From: Plotosus lineatus | Lineage: Eukaryota; Chordata; Actinopteri; Siluriformes; Plotosidae | Length of the DNA: 64,000 nt | NCBI GenBank assembly: GCA_024760905.1 | Contig: CM045729.1 | Location: 45,148,580 to 45,212,579 of the forward strand | Direction: 5' to 3' | In this document: piece after piece, positions 1 through 10,840 of the stretch | How the letters are laid out: each line of letters begins with the position of its first letter | Numbering within the stretch: the stretch's first letter is position 1 | The notes under the pieces: generated by a model | Told to the model about the DNA's origin: nothing | Seen by the model: only the letters and a program-made list of their open reading frames with translations | The model's database searches: none | Position numbers and translations under genes: made by a program

Positions 1-511
1 ATTAGCATTTTTTGAAAGAGAACCATATGGTCCTACAGGGTGTTAAAGGGTTAGGTATAGAGGCAGGCCAGGTGAGTGTCTGTCATTTTGATTTAAGCAT
101 TATCCACTCAGAATAATATTTTTTCTTCCAAAGATAGCAGACCAATCAGATTGTGCTATTCCAATATAAAATATGAAATACTGTATTCATGCAGCATATT
201 TGTTTTTTGCATTACGCTTTGCTCAAACCTGTTCTAGAGCCAAGAAGAGGGCATAGAGCCTTGACCTCAATCCCATTGTACAACTTTGGGATTAACTGAA
301 ATGCCTGGAGCTTTGTTGTGTTACATGACTGTCTGACTTCACTAATACTCTTAGTATCCTACAGCACCACTTAAAGAACTAACAGAAAATAAAAGGAAAA
401 CAAAAATGTTCTACAATTACATAAGGTGTCCACAAACATTTGACTAACAAGTATAATTTTGGTCAAATATTTAATTTAAAATCCCACCCAAATATTGCAA
501 AACAAGAGATA
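1..511. other. AT-rich intronic DNA, no gene seen
   Basis: No exon, RNA gene or recognised transposon end was found apart from the dispersed repeat at 66-165. By position this should be intron 8 of the bin1-like gene, because its last visible exon is at 3358-3443 and the following exon was not found to the left. Confidence 0.5.
66..165 (+). repeat. unclassified dispersed repeat, copy 1
   Basis: The segment shares an ordered set of blocks with 5371-5460 and 60885-60965. They are a block around GCATTATCCACTC, then a gap, then a block around AGCAGACCAATCAGA. I see no terminal repeats or coding capacity and do not recognise the family. Confidence 0.45.
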
Positions 512-1395
512 CAGTGGTACCTCACTTTATGAAAGTCTCACCAAACGAAACATTCAGGTTACGAAACACATTTTCCGAAAATTTTTGTCTCTGGATACGA
601 AACAAGTTCACATTACGAAAGCGCCATCTTAAAAATTCAAATGCGCCATTCAAACATTCACACAATGCGCGAGTTCCTTTCTCATTGGTTGTCTCCCAAC
701 ACCCCACCCCACTGGCCTCCCATTCGCTAGGAGGGAGCTGAATCGCCATAATACAGTACTGTACCCATAATGCTTTTAGTGTGCCTTTGACCCACTGTTC
801 GGCACATGCGTGAAGGAGAGTTGTACTGTTGGTTCGTGAGTTTCTTGAGTGGGCTCATTGCAGCGTTATTTTTCGTTATTCATCATAAGCTCCAAGAAAC
901 CAAGAAAGTGATTCCCGGTGAGACTGAAAAGCAGCAGGCTTCGTTTTCAATAAAAGTAAAACAGTAGATGATAAAAAAATATGAAAGTGAGATGCTGTTG
1001 AGTGAAATCACAAAGGAGTATGGCCGAAACCCCTCTACAATCGGGACGATATTGAAGCAAATAAGAGATCGTCACTGAACTACGAGATGGAGAGACTTAC
1101 TCCTTTGGATAAAGGAGAAAAATTGCCGGAGATACAGTGACGGAGGTGATTATTTCGGAAAAGGCAACCGCCATATTTAAGGACCTCGTGAAGTAGGTAA
1201 TTTTCTTTTACTATTAACACATATTTCATACAAAATTGGTGTACTTTTATAATTTTTAAAGGGTTTATGGGGTAGCATTGGGAGCCTTGGAACGAATCAC
1301 GTGTTTTACATGTAAAATGTGGTTCAATTTACAAAAAATGCAGTTTCTGAAAAAGGCACTGGAACGGATTAATTTCGTAAAGTGAGGTACCACTG
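512..1395 (+). mobile_element. Tigger-like (pogo group) transposon remnant
   Basis: Inverted ends CAGTGGTACCTCACTTTA and its complement bound the element, and a TA target duplication lies at 510-511 and 1396-1397. Around 885-1190 the plus strand still reads as fragments of a Tigger N-terminal helix-turn-helix (EITKEYGRNPSTIGTILKQI), broken by stops. No DDE domain remains, so the element is non-autonomous. Copies of the same family lie at 3549-3598, 33690-34492 and 34498-35156. Confidence 0.8.
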
Positions 1396-1397
1396 TA

Positions 1398-2004
1398 CTA
1401 GAAAAAGTACATTTCACATCTCAAAAAACATTAGGCAATGATAATTGAGATGTAGTTTGGATTTAGAATTTACTTAGACTCTAAATTAATTTAGTCAATT
1501 TGCATATGTTAACATTTTACCTCTGGAGGACAATGCAAAAGAAATGTGTTGATTTACATGCTTCAAATACATTAATTTATTATAGGTTTATTATTGTGAC
1601 TTTAAATGGACAGCGCTTTCAGTTAGATGACACATTCTAAATTACAATGAAAGCATCACATGTACTGTTTAATATGAATGCGAAAATAAATTATAGACTT
1701 GAAAAAAAAAAAACTTTGTTTTTGGAAATCATTCAGAAAAACTTTATATGGATGTGATATCCTTTGATTGTGGATGCAAGACATCTGAACTAATCCTGAA
1801 TTAATAGAAAAACAGTGCAGTTTGTTCTAGAATGTGACCAGAGAAATAGGAATGAAACTTTTTAAAGGTAGTTTTGCTCCTGTTCTTTCAAACTTATTTA
1901 CATCACGGTGAAGCTGCCATTTCTATACTCGGAACTTTTATAGAGACTTGAATGGCAGATAGAAAAACAGCCAAACATTCTTTTTAGATTATATGAAATA
2001 TCCA
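1398..2004. other. AT-rich intronic DNA, nothing recognised
   Basis: AT-rich sequence with short A runs. No exon, terminal repeat or RNA gene was recognised. Confidence 0.4.
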
Positions 2005-2184
2005 AGAAGCCTAACACGCATATCTTCGGACTGTGGGAGGAAACCAGAGTACTGCAGGAAAAATCAACATGAGCACGATGAGAACATGCAAACTCCACAC
2101 AGAACCAACTGAGCCTACAAGTCAAACTCAGAATCTTCCTGCTGTGAAGTGTACATGCTGACCACTATGCCACTGTGCCACTCC
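2005..2184 (-). repeat. tRNA-derived SINE, family V, decayed
   Basis: Read on the minus strand this is a tRNA-like head, then the body typical of this SINE (ATGTTCTCATCG, GGTTTCCTCCCACAGTCC). The same body occurs at 13452-13768, 13929-14151 and 48061-48475. The 3' tail is missing. Confidence 0.7.
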
Positions 2185-2282
2185 ATACCTTCGATGAATA
2201 AAACTAACTTACTGTTAGCAAATTACCATTGAACTACACCAGAATATTGACTAATTCCTTTCAACAACACATCTGTTGTGTA

Positions 2283-2900
2283 CAGTCATCCCTTGCCACT
2301 TCGCAATTTGAGCATCGCGGTCTTGGTACATCGCGGTATTTTAATAAAAAATAAAATTAAAAAAAATATTAATAAAAAATTCAAAATTCGTGCTGAAACT
2401 CACATGTAAGCAAGTGGAAGGCAGGGACCCAAGGCAGGCTGCGTCCATTGTTTCCAAACGAAAGACTGAAGTACCCCTCCTCCCCAGTTCAGGCAGGGAC
2501 CACCCGCTCAACTCAATCTCGCAAGCTGATTGGCTTAGAAGCGTGACGCCATTGCCTCCCACCCACTCAACTCAATCTCGCAAGCTGATTGGCTTAGATG
2601 TGTGACGCTGTTGCCTCGCACATTCCCGTGGAATTTTTTGTGATTTTGTGATCTTACTATATCGTGTTTGTGAATGTCCTGCACCGCAGAGAAGAGCTAT
2701 TGTCAGAGGTGAGTACAGTACTTAAAGTATTTATATATAAATTCTATTTAAATATTAATACATTACAGTATTTACATATGCATATAACTAACGTTTAATA
2801 TACACTTCCCTTGATATTGTATAGACGCGAAAACATATAGAAATGAGACAACATGGTAGAAATGGGGGCGGGGCGTTCCTACTTCGCGGTATTCATATTG
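2283..2900. mobile_element. Tigger-type MITE, left end clear
   Basis: A left terminus CAGTCATCCCTTGCCACTTC sits directly after TA at 2281-2282, typical of pogo/Tigger MITEs. The interior contains repeated TCGCGGTATT motifs. The right terminus is not clear and the boundary at 2900 is approximate. A partial direct repeat near 2508-2600 (CTCAATCTCGCAAGCTGATT, twice) lies inside. Confidence 0.5.
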
Positions 2901-2914
2901 CTTGCTCGAGCGAA

Positions 2915-3056
2915 AACTGCTACACCATAGCAACAATGAGAGCGCCACTGCCAACTACTGGAGTGGATGTGCAATTACACTTAATTCTCATACACAATTC
3001 CAGAAAACCATGTTCCCCAGGGTCATACGCCCCCCAATCACTATTTGAGAAGTACT
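2915..3056 (-). mobile_element. hAT-like transposon end fragment
   Basis: The minus strand starts CAGTACTTCTCAAATAGTG, resembling the CAGTRGTTCTCAAA termini of many vertebrate hAT MITEs, and is followed by a G-rich stretch. Only one end is visible; the left boundary is approximate. Confidence 0.5.
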
Positions 3057-3357
3057 GCTCTAACTTGATATTTGAAAATGGAAACAGTTTCACACTCTGA
3101 CACAAAGCTGTCCACCTCTGCTAAGAAGCAACTCGGTCTGTGAAGATAAACAACAAGCAAACAAACAAGTCCCATATGGTCTATTTTGTGGCAGTGTTAG
3201 CTTTGCAAGGTCCGGAGATTTTAACCAGTATGTGGCATTTGGAGCCATTTTCAACCAATAAAATTGTAATTTTGTTAGTAATAAGAGCAGTATTGATGTG
3301 TTTATCATAGTGCAGTCACATCATATAATTTATTAAAAAAAAAAAAAACGCATTCAC

Positions 3358-3443
3358 CTGTTCCAAAGTGAAGGCAGTTCCTCTTGAAGATCTATGTTGA
3401 TGTCTTCAAATACCTTCTGTGCCCTCTCTAACTCTTCTTCAGC
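3358..3443 (-). CDS. bin1: bin1-like exon 8, last exon in window
   Basis: Eighty-six bases, 28 codons plus two bases, encoding AEEELERAQKVFEDINIDLQ and ending LPSLWN with a split codon before GTGAAT. It follows exon 7 in BIN1 and would follow exon 6 directly when exon 7 is skipped. The next BIN1 exon (RVGFYVN) was not found between 1 and 3357. Confidence 0.93.
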
Positions 3444-3548
3444 CTATACCATAAATATATGTTAAAATTATATAAATATAAAATATAAAGGTAAACATTA
3501 TGAACAAACTCAACTTTGTTTTATCACCTGCTGTTACAATCATTTACT

Positions 3549-3598
3549 TAAGAAAAAGGCTATGGAACGGATTAATTTTGTAAGGTGAGGTACCACTG
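3549..3598. mobile_element. solo end of a Tigger-like MITE
   Basis: Fifty bases match the right end of the 512-1395 element (GGAACGGATTAATT through GAGGTACCACTG). The rest of the copy is absent, suggesting a deletion or a capture during repair. Confidence 0.6.
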
Positions 3599-3749
3599 TA
3601 TTTTATCTATTACAGGCTCAAGCAGGTGAGGCATGTCTATAGCATCTTTTCAAACTCATTTAAAGTTTTAGTATATACTACCCATACACACAAACATGCA
3701 CAAAACACAAACAAACCACTAACTAAAACATGTTTATAGTTTACTTCTG

Positions 3750-5329
3750 CAAACCAGATTCCAAAAAAGTTGGGAAATCATAGAAATTGTGAATAAAACC
3801 TGAATGCAATGATGTGGAAGTACCAAATTTCAATATTTTATTCCGAATAGAACACAGATGACAGGATCAAAAGTTTAAACTGAGAAAATGTATCATTTTA
3901 AGAAAAAAAATGTTGATTTAAATTTCATGGTGTCAAAAAATCTCAAACTTGGGACAAGGCCATTTTCACCACTGAACGGTATCCTCTCTTCTTACAACAG
4001 TCTGCAAATGTCTGGGGACCGAGAAAGACAAATTTCTCAAGTTTAGAAATAGGAATACTGTCCCATTATTGTCTATTACAGGCCTCAAACTGTTCAACTG
4101 TCTTGGGCCTTCTTTGCTGCACCTTCCTCTTTATGATGCGCCAAATGTTCTCCATAGGTGAAAGATCTGGACTGCACGTGGGCCATTTCAATACCCAGAT
4201 TCTTTTCCTCTGCAGCCATGATGTTGTACGTAATGCTGCATGTGGTCTGGCATTATCATGTTGAAAAATGCAAGGTCTTCTCTGAAAGAGACGACATCTG
4301 GATGTGAGCACATGTTGTTCTAGAACCTGAATATTCCTTTCTGCATTGACCGTGCCTTTCCAGATGTGCAAGCTGCCCATGCCACACGCACTCATGCAAT
4401 CCCATACCATCACAGATGCAGGCTTGTGAACTGAGCGCTGATGATAACTTGGGTTGTCCTTGTCCTCTTTAGTCCGGATGACATGGCGTCCCAGTTTTCC
4501 ATAAAGAACTTTGAATCGTGATTCGTCTGTCCACAGAACAGTTTTCCACTTTACCACACTCCATTTTAAATGACCCCTTGCCCAGGGAAGATGCCTGCGC
4601 TTCTGGGGTCCTGTTTAGAAATGGCTTCTCCTTTGTACTGTAGAGTTTGAGCTGGCAACAGCAGACTGCACGGTGGGCTGTGTTCACCGACAATGGTTTC
4701 TGGAAGTATTCCTGAGCCCATTCTGTAATTTCCCTTACAGTAGCATTCCTGTTTGTGGTGCAGTGCCGTTTAAGAGCCTGAAGATCACAAGCATCCAGTA
4801 TGCTTTTTCAGCCTTGACCCTTACGCACAGAGATTGTTCCAGATTCTCTGAATCTTTGGATGATGTTATACACTGTAAATGATGATAACTTCAAACATTT
4901 TGCAAATTTTCATGGGGAAACACCTTTCTGATATTGTTACACTATCTTTCTGCGCAACATTGGGGGAATTGGTGATCCTCTACCTACCTTTGCTTCTGAG
5001 AGACACTGCCACTCTGAGAAGCTCTTTTTACACTCCGTCATGTTGCCAATGGACCTCATTGGTGGTAATTGGTCTTCCAGCTGTTCATTATAAGTGCAAT
5101 TGACTTTTCCAGTCTCTTATTGCTATCTGTCCCAACTTTGTTGACACCGTAAAATTTAAAAATCAACATATTTTTCCCTTAAAATTATACATTTCTCAGT
5201 TTAAACTTTTGACCCTGTCATTTATGTTCTATTCAGAATAAAATATTGAAATTAGGCACTTTCACATCATTGCATTCAGTTTTTATTCCCAATTTGTATG
5301 TTGTCCCAACTTTTTTGGAATCTGGTTTG
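3750..5329 (-). mobile_element. Tc1-like transposon, family 1, copy 1
   Basis: A 1.58-kb element with inverted ends beginning CAAACCAGATTCCAAAAAAG on both sides; TA follows the right end, while the left flank has mutated. It carries a broken DD34E transposase on the minus strand. A second copy in the same orientation is at 53857-55427. It sits in intron 7 of the bin1-like gene. Confidence 0.88.
4066..4693 (-). pseudogene. Tc1 family 1 transposase, broken
   Basis: The catalytic part of a Tc1/mariner transposase, which cuts and pastes the element at TA sites. The three acidic positions are visible in LWTDESRF, FQHDNARPH and SPMENIW. Thirty-four residues separate the second Asp from the Glu, the Tc1 signature. 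The domain is split between two frames overlapping near 4470-4557, and the N-terminal DNA-binding region to about 5100 is further broken, so no intact protein is made. Confidence 0.88.
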
Positions 5330-5370
5330 TACATTTTAAAGTGTTATAATGATGACACCATTAAGACAAA

Positions 5371-5460
5371 GTTCAAGTGCCTGTCGTTTTGATTCACACA
5401 TTATCCTCTCTGAATACTGCTGATTATCTCCTATATAGCGAACCAATGAGACATCTTAAA
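5371..5460 (+). repeat. unclassified dispersed repeat, copy 2
   Basis: Matches 66-165 in order: a CTGTCGTTTTGATT block, CATTATCC, then AGCGAACCAATGAGA. It lies just outside the right end of the Tc1 copy, within the same bin1 intron. Confidence 0.45.
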
Positions 5461-6108
5461 TAAGTGAATTTTGCAGTAATGTTAATACACAGTTTATATA
5501 CTGGTTTCTTACTTGTCATATAACGTTGTTCATTTGTTGAATAACTGGTGTTAGCAGGAAACCTCAACTGTTAACAGTATTAAACAACTGAACAAAGTTC
5601 CACAGTGAAAAAGACAACCAAAATAAATGACACAGACATGCATATTTTTACTTGATGTCTTGTTCCTTAATAACATAAGGTATATTTATATTATAAATTA
5701 TAAATCGAGCCTTCAAATGCAAATCAGAGACGTCTTTAAAAATACATTAAGGAAATTAATGTATTTTCATGTAGCCTTACTTTATTGCATGCTTCAGTAT
5801 AATGTTCTCTATAGATATGATGTTGGAGCATCCTAAACTAAACATGCAGTTCTATGATCAGACACTCAGTGGGCATAGGTCATCACTGCCTAATTTATTA
5901 TTTTTGGATACTTATTTCTATGAGTTCAGGGTAAAACCTCCAAAGATGTTTAAATTTTGCTAGGACACTGTACACTTTATGTTTTTCATGATATTTCCAT
6001 GAATTACAAGCACAGAGCCAAGATTTTATAATTCAGTTGCAAAGATTTTTCTTAAAGCAGCACCATGCAACTGTTCAACTAATAAGTGTAATTAATCTGT
6101 GTGATTAC

Positions 6109-6201
6109 CTGACACCTGGTCAGGTTGGTCTGAGCGATATTATGAGCAGATAGAATTCCTTGTGCCCATCCAGGAGTGGCCCTCTCCAACAAAGATGCAG
6201 G
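6109..6201 (-). CDS. bin1: bin1-like exon 7 (alternative in BIN1)
   Basis: Ninety-three bases, exactly 31 codons in phase 0, beginning PASLLERATPGW and ending QTNLTRCQ. Length and sequence match BIN1 exon 7, which in mammals is included mainly in neuronal isoforms. Being in phase at both ends, it can be skipped without a frameshift. The acceptor is preceded by a long pyrimidine/T-rich tract. Confidence 0.9.
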
Positions 6202-6363
6202 CTTATCAAAAACAAGACAAAAAAAAAAAAAAGAAAAATGAGTGCTGATTCTTGCAAAAAACACCTCCACACAGTATATTAGTTCAAGACACCTTTTGAC
6301 ATGAACAATGGAACAATTCATCTGTTCTTGTGAATGTCAAAAAGCACACCTATCCATACTTAC

Positions 6364-6474
6364 CTTGGAAATTTTAATCCCTCCCTCCTTCTTCTTGCCC
6401 TTGTTTGCTGCAGCAAAGGTGTGGCGGGCGCTGTCATAGTCCACCAGCTTTCTGTCTCGCTTCGCTATCCGGGA
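6364..6474 (-). CDS. bin1: bin1-like exon 6
   Basis: One hundred and eleven bases, 37 codons in phase 0: SRIAKRDRKLVDYDSARH, then a more diverged lysine-rich end TFAAANKGKKKEGGIKISK. In BIN1 and AMPH that end usually reads like AKKKDEAKIAK, so the local GGIKI replacement is a lineage difference. The donor is GTAAG. Confidence 0.92.
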
Positions 6475-6586
6475 CTTGAAATGGATTTATAGTACATTAA
6501 TAACTCATTTGGGCAAGCGCTTGAATGCAAGATGATGACAACAAAATTTCAGGATGTGTAATATCAGGTAGAGTTAGTCCCAATAC

Positions 6587-6682
6587 CTTAATATCAGGAA
6601 ACTGGCCCAAATAGGTGTCCATTGAAATTAAAGCATGATCCACTAGTTTTTGGTGAAAATCTGTCCAAAGGAGGTCAGAGTC
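6587..6682 (-). CDS. bin1: bin1-like exon 5
   Basis: Ninety-six bases, 32 codons in phase 0, including [20 protein letters not shown] and ending QFPDIK. The acceptor is TTGCAG and the donor is GTATTG. The intron upstream of it (6683-9159) carries a MITE and a SINE. Confidence 0.94.
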
Positions 6683-7008
6683 CTGCAATACACACAGCAG
6701 CACAATATCATGAAGATCTGTTAAAATGTGAGGGGACTAATGATTATTCATTAATCTTTATTAATTCTTAATAAATGGATAAGTTGTTGAATAATAAATA
6801 AATTTTTTTGCTTTCTTTTTGTTGCCATTTTGGGTTTCCCACAACCGTTCAATAATTGGCTCTGGTTATCATGGAGTGTATGTAAGATAGCCGCTGATTC
6901 CTGGAAATCGAACTACCTTGCTTCCAATTAACAAATCACGTAGTAAAATACAACAGTATCCCATGAGATGATCGCGAGACTTGGCTTTGCCAGGAAGATG
7001 AACATGTA

Positions 7009-8078
7009 CAAGGGCGTAGGCTGGTCTCACCGTGGGGGCGGGGGGAGGGGCACATCTCGGTTGACCGGAACTCTAGTCCCAGGAGCTATAGGCCTATGCC
7101 TTAAAGGGAAATGAAACGCCGACTAAATAAGTTGGCGGTAGCTTAAGTATAGTTTATTGAAGCGCTTGTGGCTTAAATTTTACATCATAAATAAACCATT
7201 GCACACACAGCGGTTTTGTTTTATGTACTTGCCGTATAAGTTTTCGACCTGAAAGCCGCCATTGCTAAGTGCCCGCCTACACAAAGTTACCGTGACGTCA
7301 CTGGGTTGGTACAAAGTACCACATAAAATATAGTGCATGCATATCACAGCAAATGATATAAACAACATGGAATCTCACGCCAACAACATGCACAGTTTTT
7401 CAGCAGAAGACGATTCATCTATTACTCTCAGAAGATGAATTAAATATTATAGTTCAACCAAAAACATTCTCAAATATATTTTAAACTACATCTGCAAGTA
7501 CATGTGCTAAATACATTTACAAATTGAGCTAAAGCTATTTATCTATTCAAAGGCACAAACAAATATTAGATATTTACAGCACAAAAACATACTATTAATT
7601 TTATAAATGTACTGAGCATTAGGCTGCAGATACAGGCTGGATGGCTTATGATTATTTTAGCCATTCATTCTCTGTGCGGCAATGTTTGTGCTCTAACACC
7701 TGTGCAGGAACCGGAGGCGGTACCAACAAACTGTGCTTTATTCTCACACTTGCACTTTGTTTGATTGACAGTGTTCAGCTATTATTGCTTACTGATGTGA
7801 GGTAGGCGAAAGTAGGTACGTACTTGTTGATTGTGGATTGGTCAGCTCGAGCTTGCACATGCACAGTGCAAGTTACATGTTAACTTCCGGTTTACTTCCT
7901 GACTCTAGTCATGCGGAACTTATCTCCGACTTGCTCTTCAATAACAGTCATTAGGTTTATTTATAAGATTGTGAATACACATAATTTCTTGTCCAGCAGA
8001 ACTCCACTCCTGCTGTGTGTGTGTGTGTGTGGGGGGGGGTGCACGTGCACGTAGGCACGTGTCCAGCCTACGCCCTTG
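7009..8078. mobile_element. MITE-like element, perfect 16-bp TIRs
   Basis: CAAGGGCGTAGGCTGG at 7009 and its exact complement at 8063-8078 bound 1070 bp with no transposase. The pentamer ATGTA directly flanks both sides (7004-7008, 8079-8083). A 5-bp duplication does not fit Tc1/mariner (TA) or hAT (8 bp), so the superfamily is open. The interior holds a GC box near 7034, a CRE at 7293 and a GT microsatellite followed by G9 near 8016-8038. It lies in intron 4 of the bin1-like gene. Confidence 0.75.
7293..7300. promoter_or_regulatory. palindromic CRE motif TGACGTCA in MITE
   Basis: A perfect CREB/ATF site lies inside the intronic MITE, in context CGTGACGTCACTGG. An 8-bp motif alone is weak evidence; function is inferred only. 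Confidence 0.3.
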
Positions 8079-8493
8079 ATGTAGACACGGATCGAATTTG
8101 ATGCAGTTGATCAGAATGCTTGATAAAATATTGTCAAATAAAATTGAAAGAAGCATATTTTCCTGAAATTCTGAAATTCATATTAATTTCTGAATGAACC
8201 GTATTTTATGTTATTTTTCATATGAAAACCGATAAATTCATACAAGTTGGCAGCCCTGTGTATATAGTATGATGGAATAGACAAACAAATGTTATAAGAC
8301 CGAAAAATTAATCCGACCAACACAGAGCCTTCCCTACACAATCATTTACAGTACTGGTAATGAAACTTGCAGTTCCACCTGTGAGCTGTCTGCCTCCGCA
8401 CAGTAAGGCCACAGTGACCTTGACCTTTCCCCTCTAAAGTCTAATCATTTCATTAATGAGCCAAGATGGACTTTTGTGTAAAGTTTAAAAGAG

Positions 8494-8935
8494 TCTTTTT
8501 TTACCCCCCCCCCCAATTTTCTCCCAAATTTAGTTCTATCCTTTTCCCATTCATCAAGTATTGCCTTCACAGTCAAACAACCATCGCTAACCAGGAAGGG
8601 GCAAAAGCATGCACACGCTCCCTCTGTGACAAGCCATACTAGTCACCCACGCCTTTTTGAACTGAGGCACATGCGTATTATGGGGGCAGTCTAACACATT
8701 TGGTAGGAACACACTATCCACCCCCTTGTACGAATGAGGCCACAGATGCCCATGATTGACTGACGATTACTGAGAGTGACAGGAAAGTGAGCGCATGCCA
8801 TCCCTCCCTCTCTTGAGAGCTTGGCCAATTAGCTGCCATGGATTCCCGGTCATGGATGGCTGTGGCATTGAACCGGATTCAAACTTGCGATCTCTGGGTT
8901 AATAGTCACACATCTTGTCGATGTGCCACTCTAGA
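8494..8935 (-). repeat. tRNA-derived SINE, long family
   Basis: The minus strand starts with a tRNA-like head (box A region near 8925, box B-like GTTTGAATCC near 8880) and ends in the CCCAATTTTCTCCC / T-run tail seen in a long SINE family common in otophysan fish. It is old, with many substitutions, and lies in intron 4 of the bin1-like gene. Confidence 0.65.
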
Positions 8936-9159
8936 GTAAGGAAGGGTCTTAAAGTGTTCTTGAGATACTGTGTTCAGAAGAATGTTCCACTGACCTTAAC
9001 CATTGCCCTTCAAAAAGTAAGTGAACACTTCCTCGAGATCTCACATTCCCACTAATGACTTGTATGGATGGACAAAGGAATGGATGTACATATTAACAAG
9101 TCCAAAATGTAACGCCTCTGGCTACTGCCACAGAAACATTATGTATATGAAGCAGTCAC

Positions 9160-9254
9160 CTCTACAACAGAGTCCATTTCATCTTTGCCATACCACTCCG
9201 GTTCATACATATCGGCTAGGCACTCCTGCAGATGTTTAGAGGATTCATGCATTG
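9160..9254 (-). CDS. bin1: bin1-like exon 4
   Basis: Ninety-five bases; with the carried base it gives 32 codons. It contains MHESSKHLQECLADMYEPEW and ends DSVVE in phase 0 before GTGACT. It matches the BAR segment around the conserved YEPEW motif of BIN1 and amphiphysin. Confidence 0.93.
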
Positions 9255-9359
9255 CTGTAAAATAAAAATAAATAAAAAATAGAGAACTAATTGAAAAAAG
9301 ACACATCGAGCAACCCTCAACACAACCTATGAGATCTGAAGGTCATGAAGGCACTGTAC

Positions 9360-9414
9360 CTTTCACAGCAGCCAAATAGGCCCGCAAGTCTTTCTGCAGT
9401 TTGGTGCCCTCAGC
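9360..9414 (-). CDS. bin1: bin1-like exon 3
   Basis: Fifty-five bases, entering in phase 0 and leaving one base of a split Ala codon. It encodes AEGTKLQKDLRAYLAAVK. The acceptor is TTGTAG and the donor is GTACAG. The split codon is completed by exon 4, which supports the boundaries. Confidence 0.93.
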
Positions 9415-9524
9415 CTACAAGAGGAAAATACAAAGAAATGAGGACAAAGTATAATGCTGAAACAAGAAACATAAGCTGTGAAGAAGATATATGTAATCTT
9501 ATGTAAAGAGTTGCGAGTCCTTAC

Positions 9525-9605
9525 AAGCTGTTTATTAAAATTAATCACTCCTTCTTCAAATGCAAGGTCTTTGGTCTCATCTGCCTTGCCAAGCTTCTGT
9601 AAAAC
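9525..9605 (-). CDS. bin1: bin1-like exon 2
   Basis: Eighty-one bases, phase 0 at both ends, encoding VLQKLGKADETKD followed by LAFEEGVINFNKQL. The acceptor is TTTAG and the donor is GTAAGG. This is BAR helix 1, very close to vertebrate BIN1 and AMPH. Confidence 0.94.
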
Positions 9606-10059
9606 CTAAAAAATAAAAATTTTTCATTGATTATGGGTAATATTTCACATTCAAGAAGGTCCAAAAAAAAAATTCAGTAAATTAGGCAGCCAGAACTCTT
9701 TATTATGTTAGTGTGCTGATCAGTCACTTATTCTGGAAAAAAAATAAAATGTATCTACATTTGAGTCAAGAAAGTTTAACACCAATACAGAGCATCCTGT
9801 ACTTTAAATTTGAAGATGGTGACAAAGACCTGCTTGCTGTAATATAAACACAATCAAGTCAAGATGCAAAAAAATTTGACTGTTGCAAAATTACAGTTTT
9901 TATGGTATCGTTTATATTAGTCTTTTAAAATAGGACTTATCAAAGGTTTATTTATTCGCTCATTTCATTATTGTTTGATTATTTTTAATGCTATATTAAT
10001 TTGCAAAGGTAAACTGCGTATAACCCATCCAATGTGAATACATGCACACGCACACACTT

Positions 10060-10210
10060 GGAGCAGTGGGCCAGTCACATCACGGCACCTGTGGAGCAGT
10101 TCTGCTGCTCACTCCTCACCACCACTACTACATATTTCCTGCTGGTGCAGGAATTGAACCAGTAACCTTTTGGTCCCAAACCTGCATCTTCTAACCAGTA
10201 TGCCACAGCT
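10060..10210 (-). repeat. tRNA-derived SINE head, decayed
   Basis: The minus strand reads GTGGCATACTGGTTAGAAG (A-box region) and GGTTACTGGTTCAATTCC (B-box region) followed by a short body. A 27-bp T run follows at about 10218-10244. It is a transposed element in intron 1 of the bin1-like gene and not a functional tRNA. Confidence 0.6.
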
Positions 10211-10214
10211 GTCT

Positions 10215-10249
<35 letters not shown>

Positions 10250-10538
10250 ACACCAGCTCTGGATTCCAGGATTACTTGCTGGAATTGCAGGTTACAGGAA
10301 AACACACTGGACAAGATGCCAATCCATTACCAAACACCAAGCTCACACACATTGTATATAATTGCCCTGCATTAGGAGATTGCAAGCATCAAGCCCAACC
10401 CCTAAACAAAAATCAGAGCCTTTAACCATTCATTGAGCTGCCTAAACTCCACGTGAAGATGATTATTGAGCTGAAAGACCACAATACTACAAGTTGTATC
10501 AGCATTACCATGTTGCTGCTCACTTGGTAGATGATATT

Positions 10539-10828
10539 CATTCATTCATTTTCTGAACCACTTCATCCTAATTAGGGTCATGGGGAGGTTGGTACTCATC
10601 TCAGCAAACTCAGCGAGGTAGAGTACACCCTGGACAGCTCACCAAGCCATTGCAGGGCAGAAACACGCGGAGTACTCTTTACTTTTACATGAACCTCTGA
10701 CCATAGACAGTGAGAGACATGACCTTTGATAACCCGGTTAACTGCACACTGACAACCCGTTGAGAGTACGGCTCTAGCCTTTAACCTTGGGATCGGTGAT
10801 CCAGCACCTTACCACCAGGCCACCACTG
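10539..10828 (-). repeat. SINE type 2 (tail-swapped), copy 1
   Basis: Minus-strand SINE with the common tRNA-like head and body (ACATGAACC/GACTTTC region) and the type-2 tail (AATTAGGATGAAGTGGTTCA then TGAATGAATG). It is flanked by GATGATAT at 10530-10537 and 10831-10838. The body has several deletions, so it is older than its neighbour at 10841-11190. Confidence 0.8.
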
Positions 10829-10840
10829 CTGATGATATCA

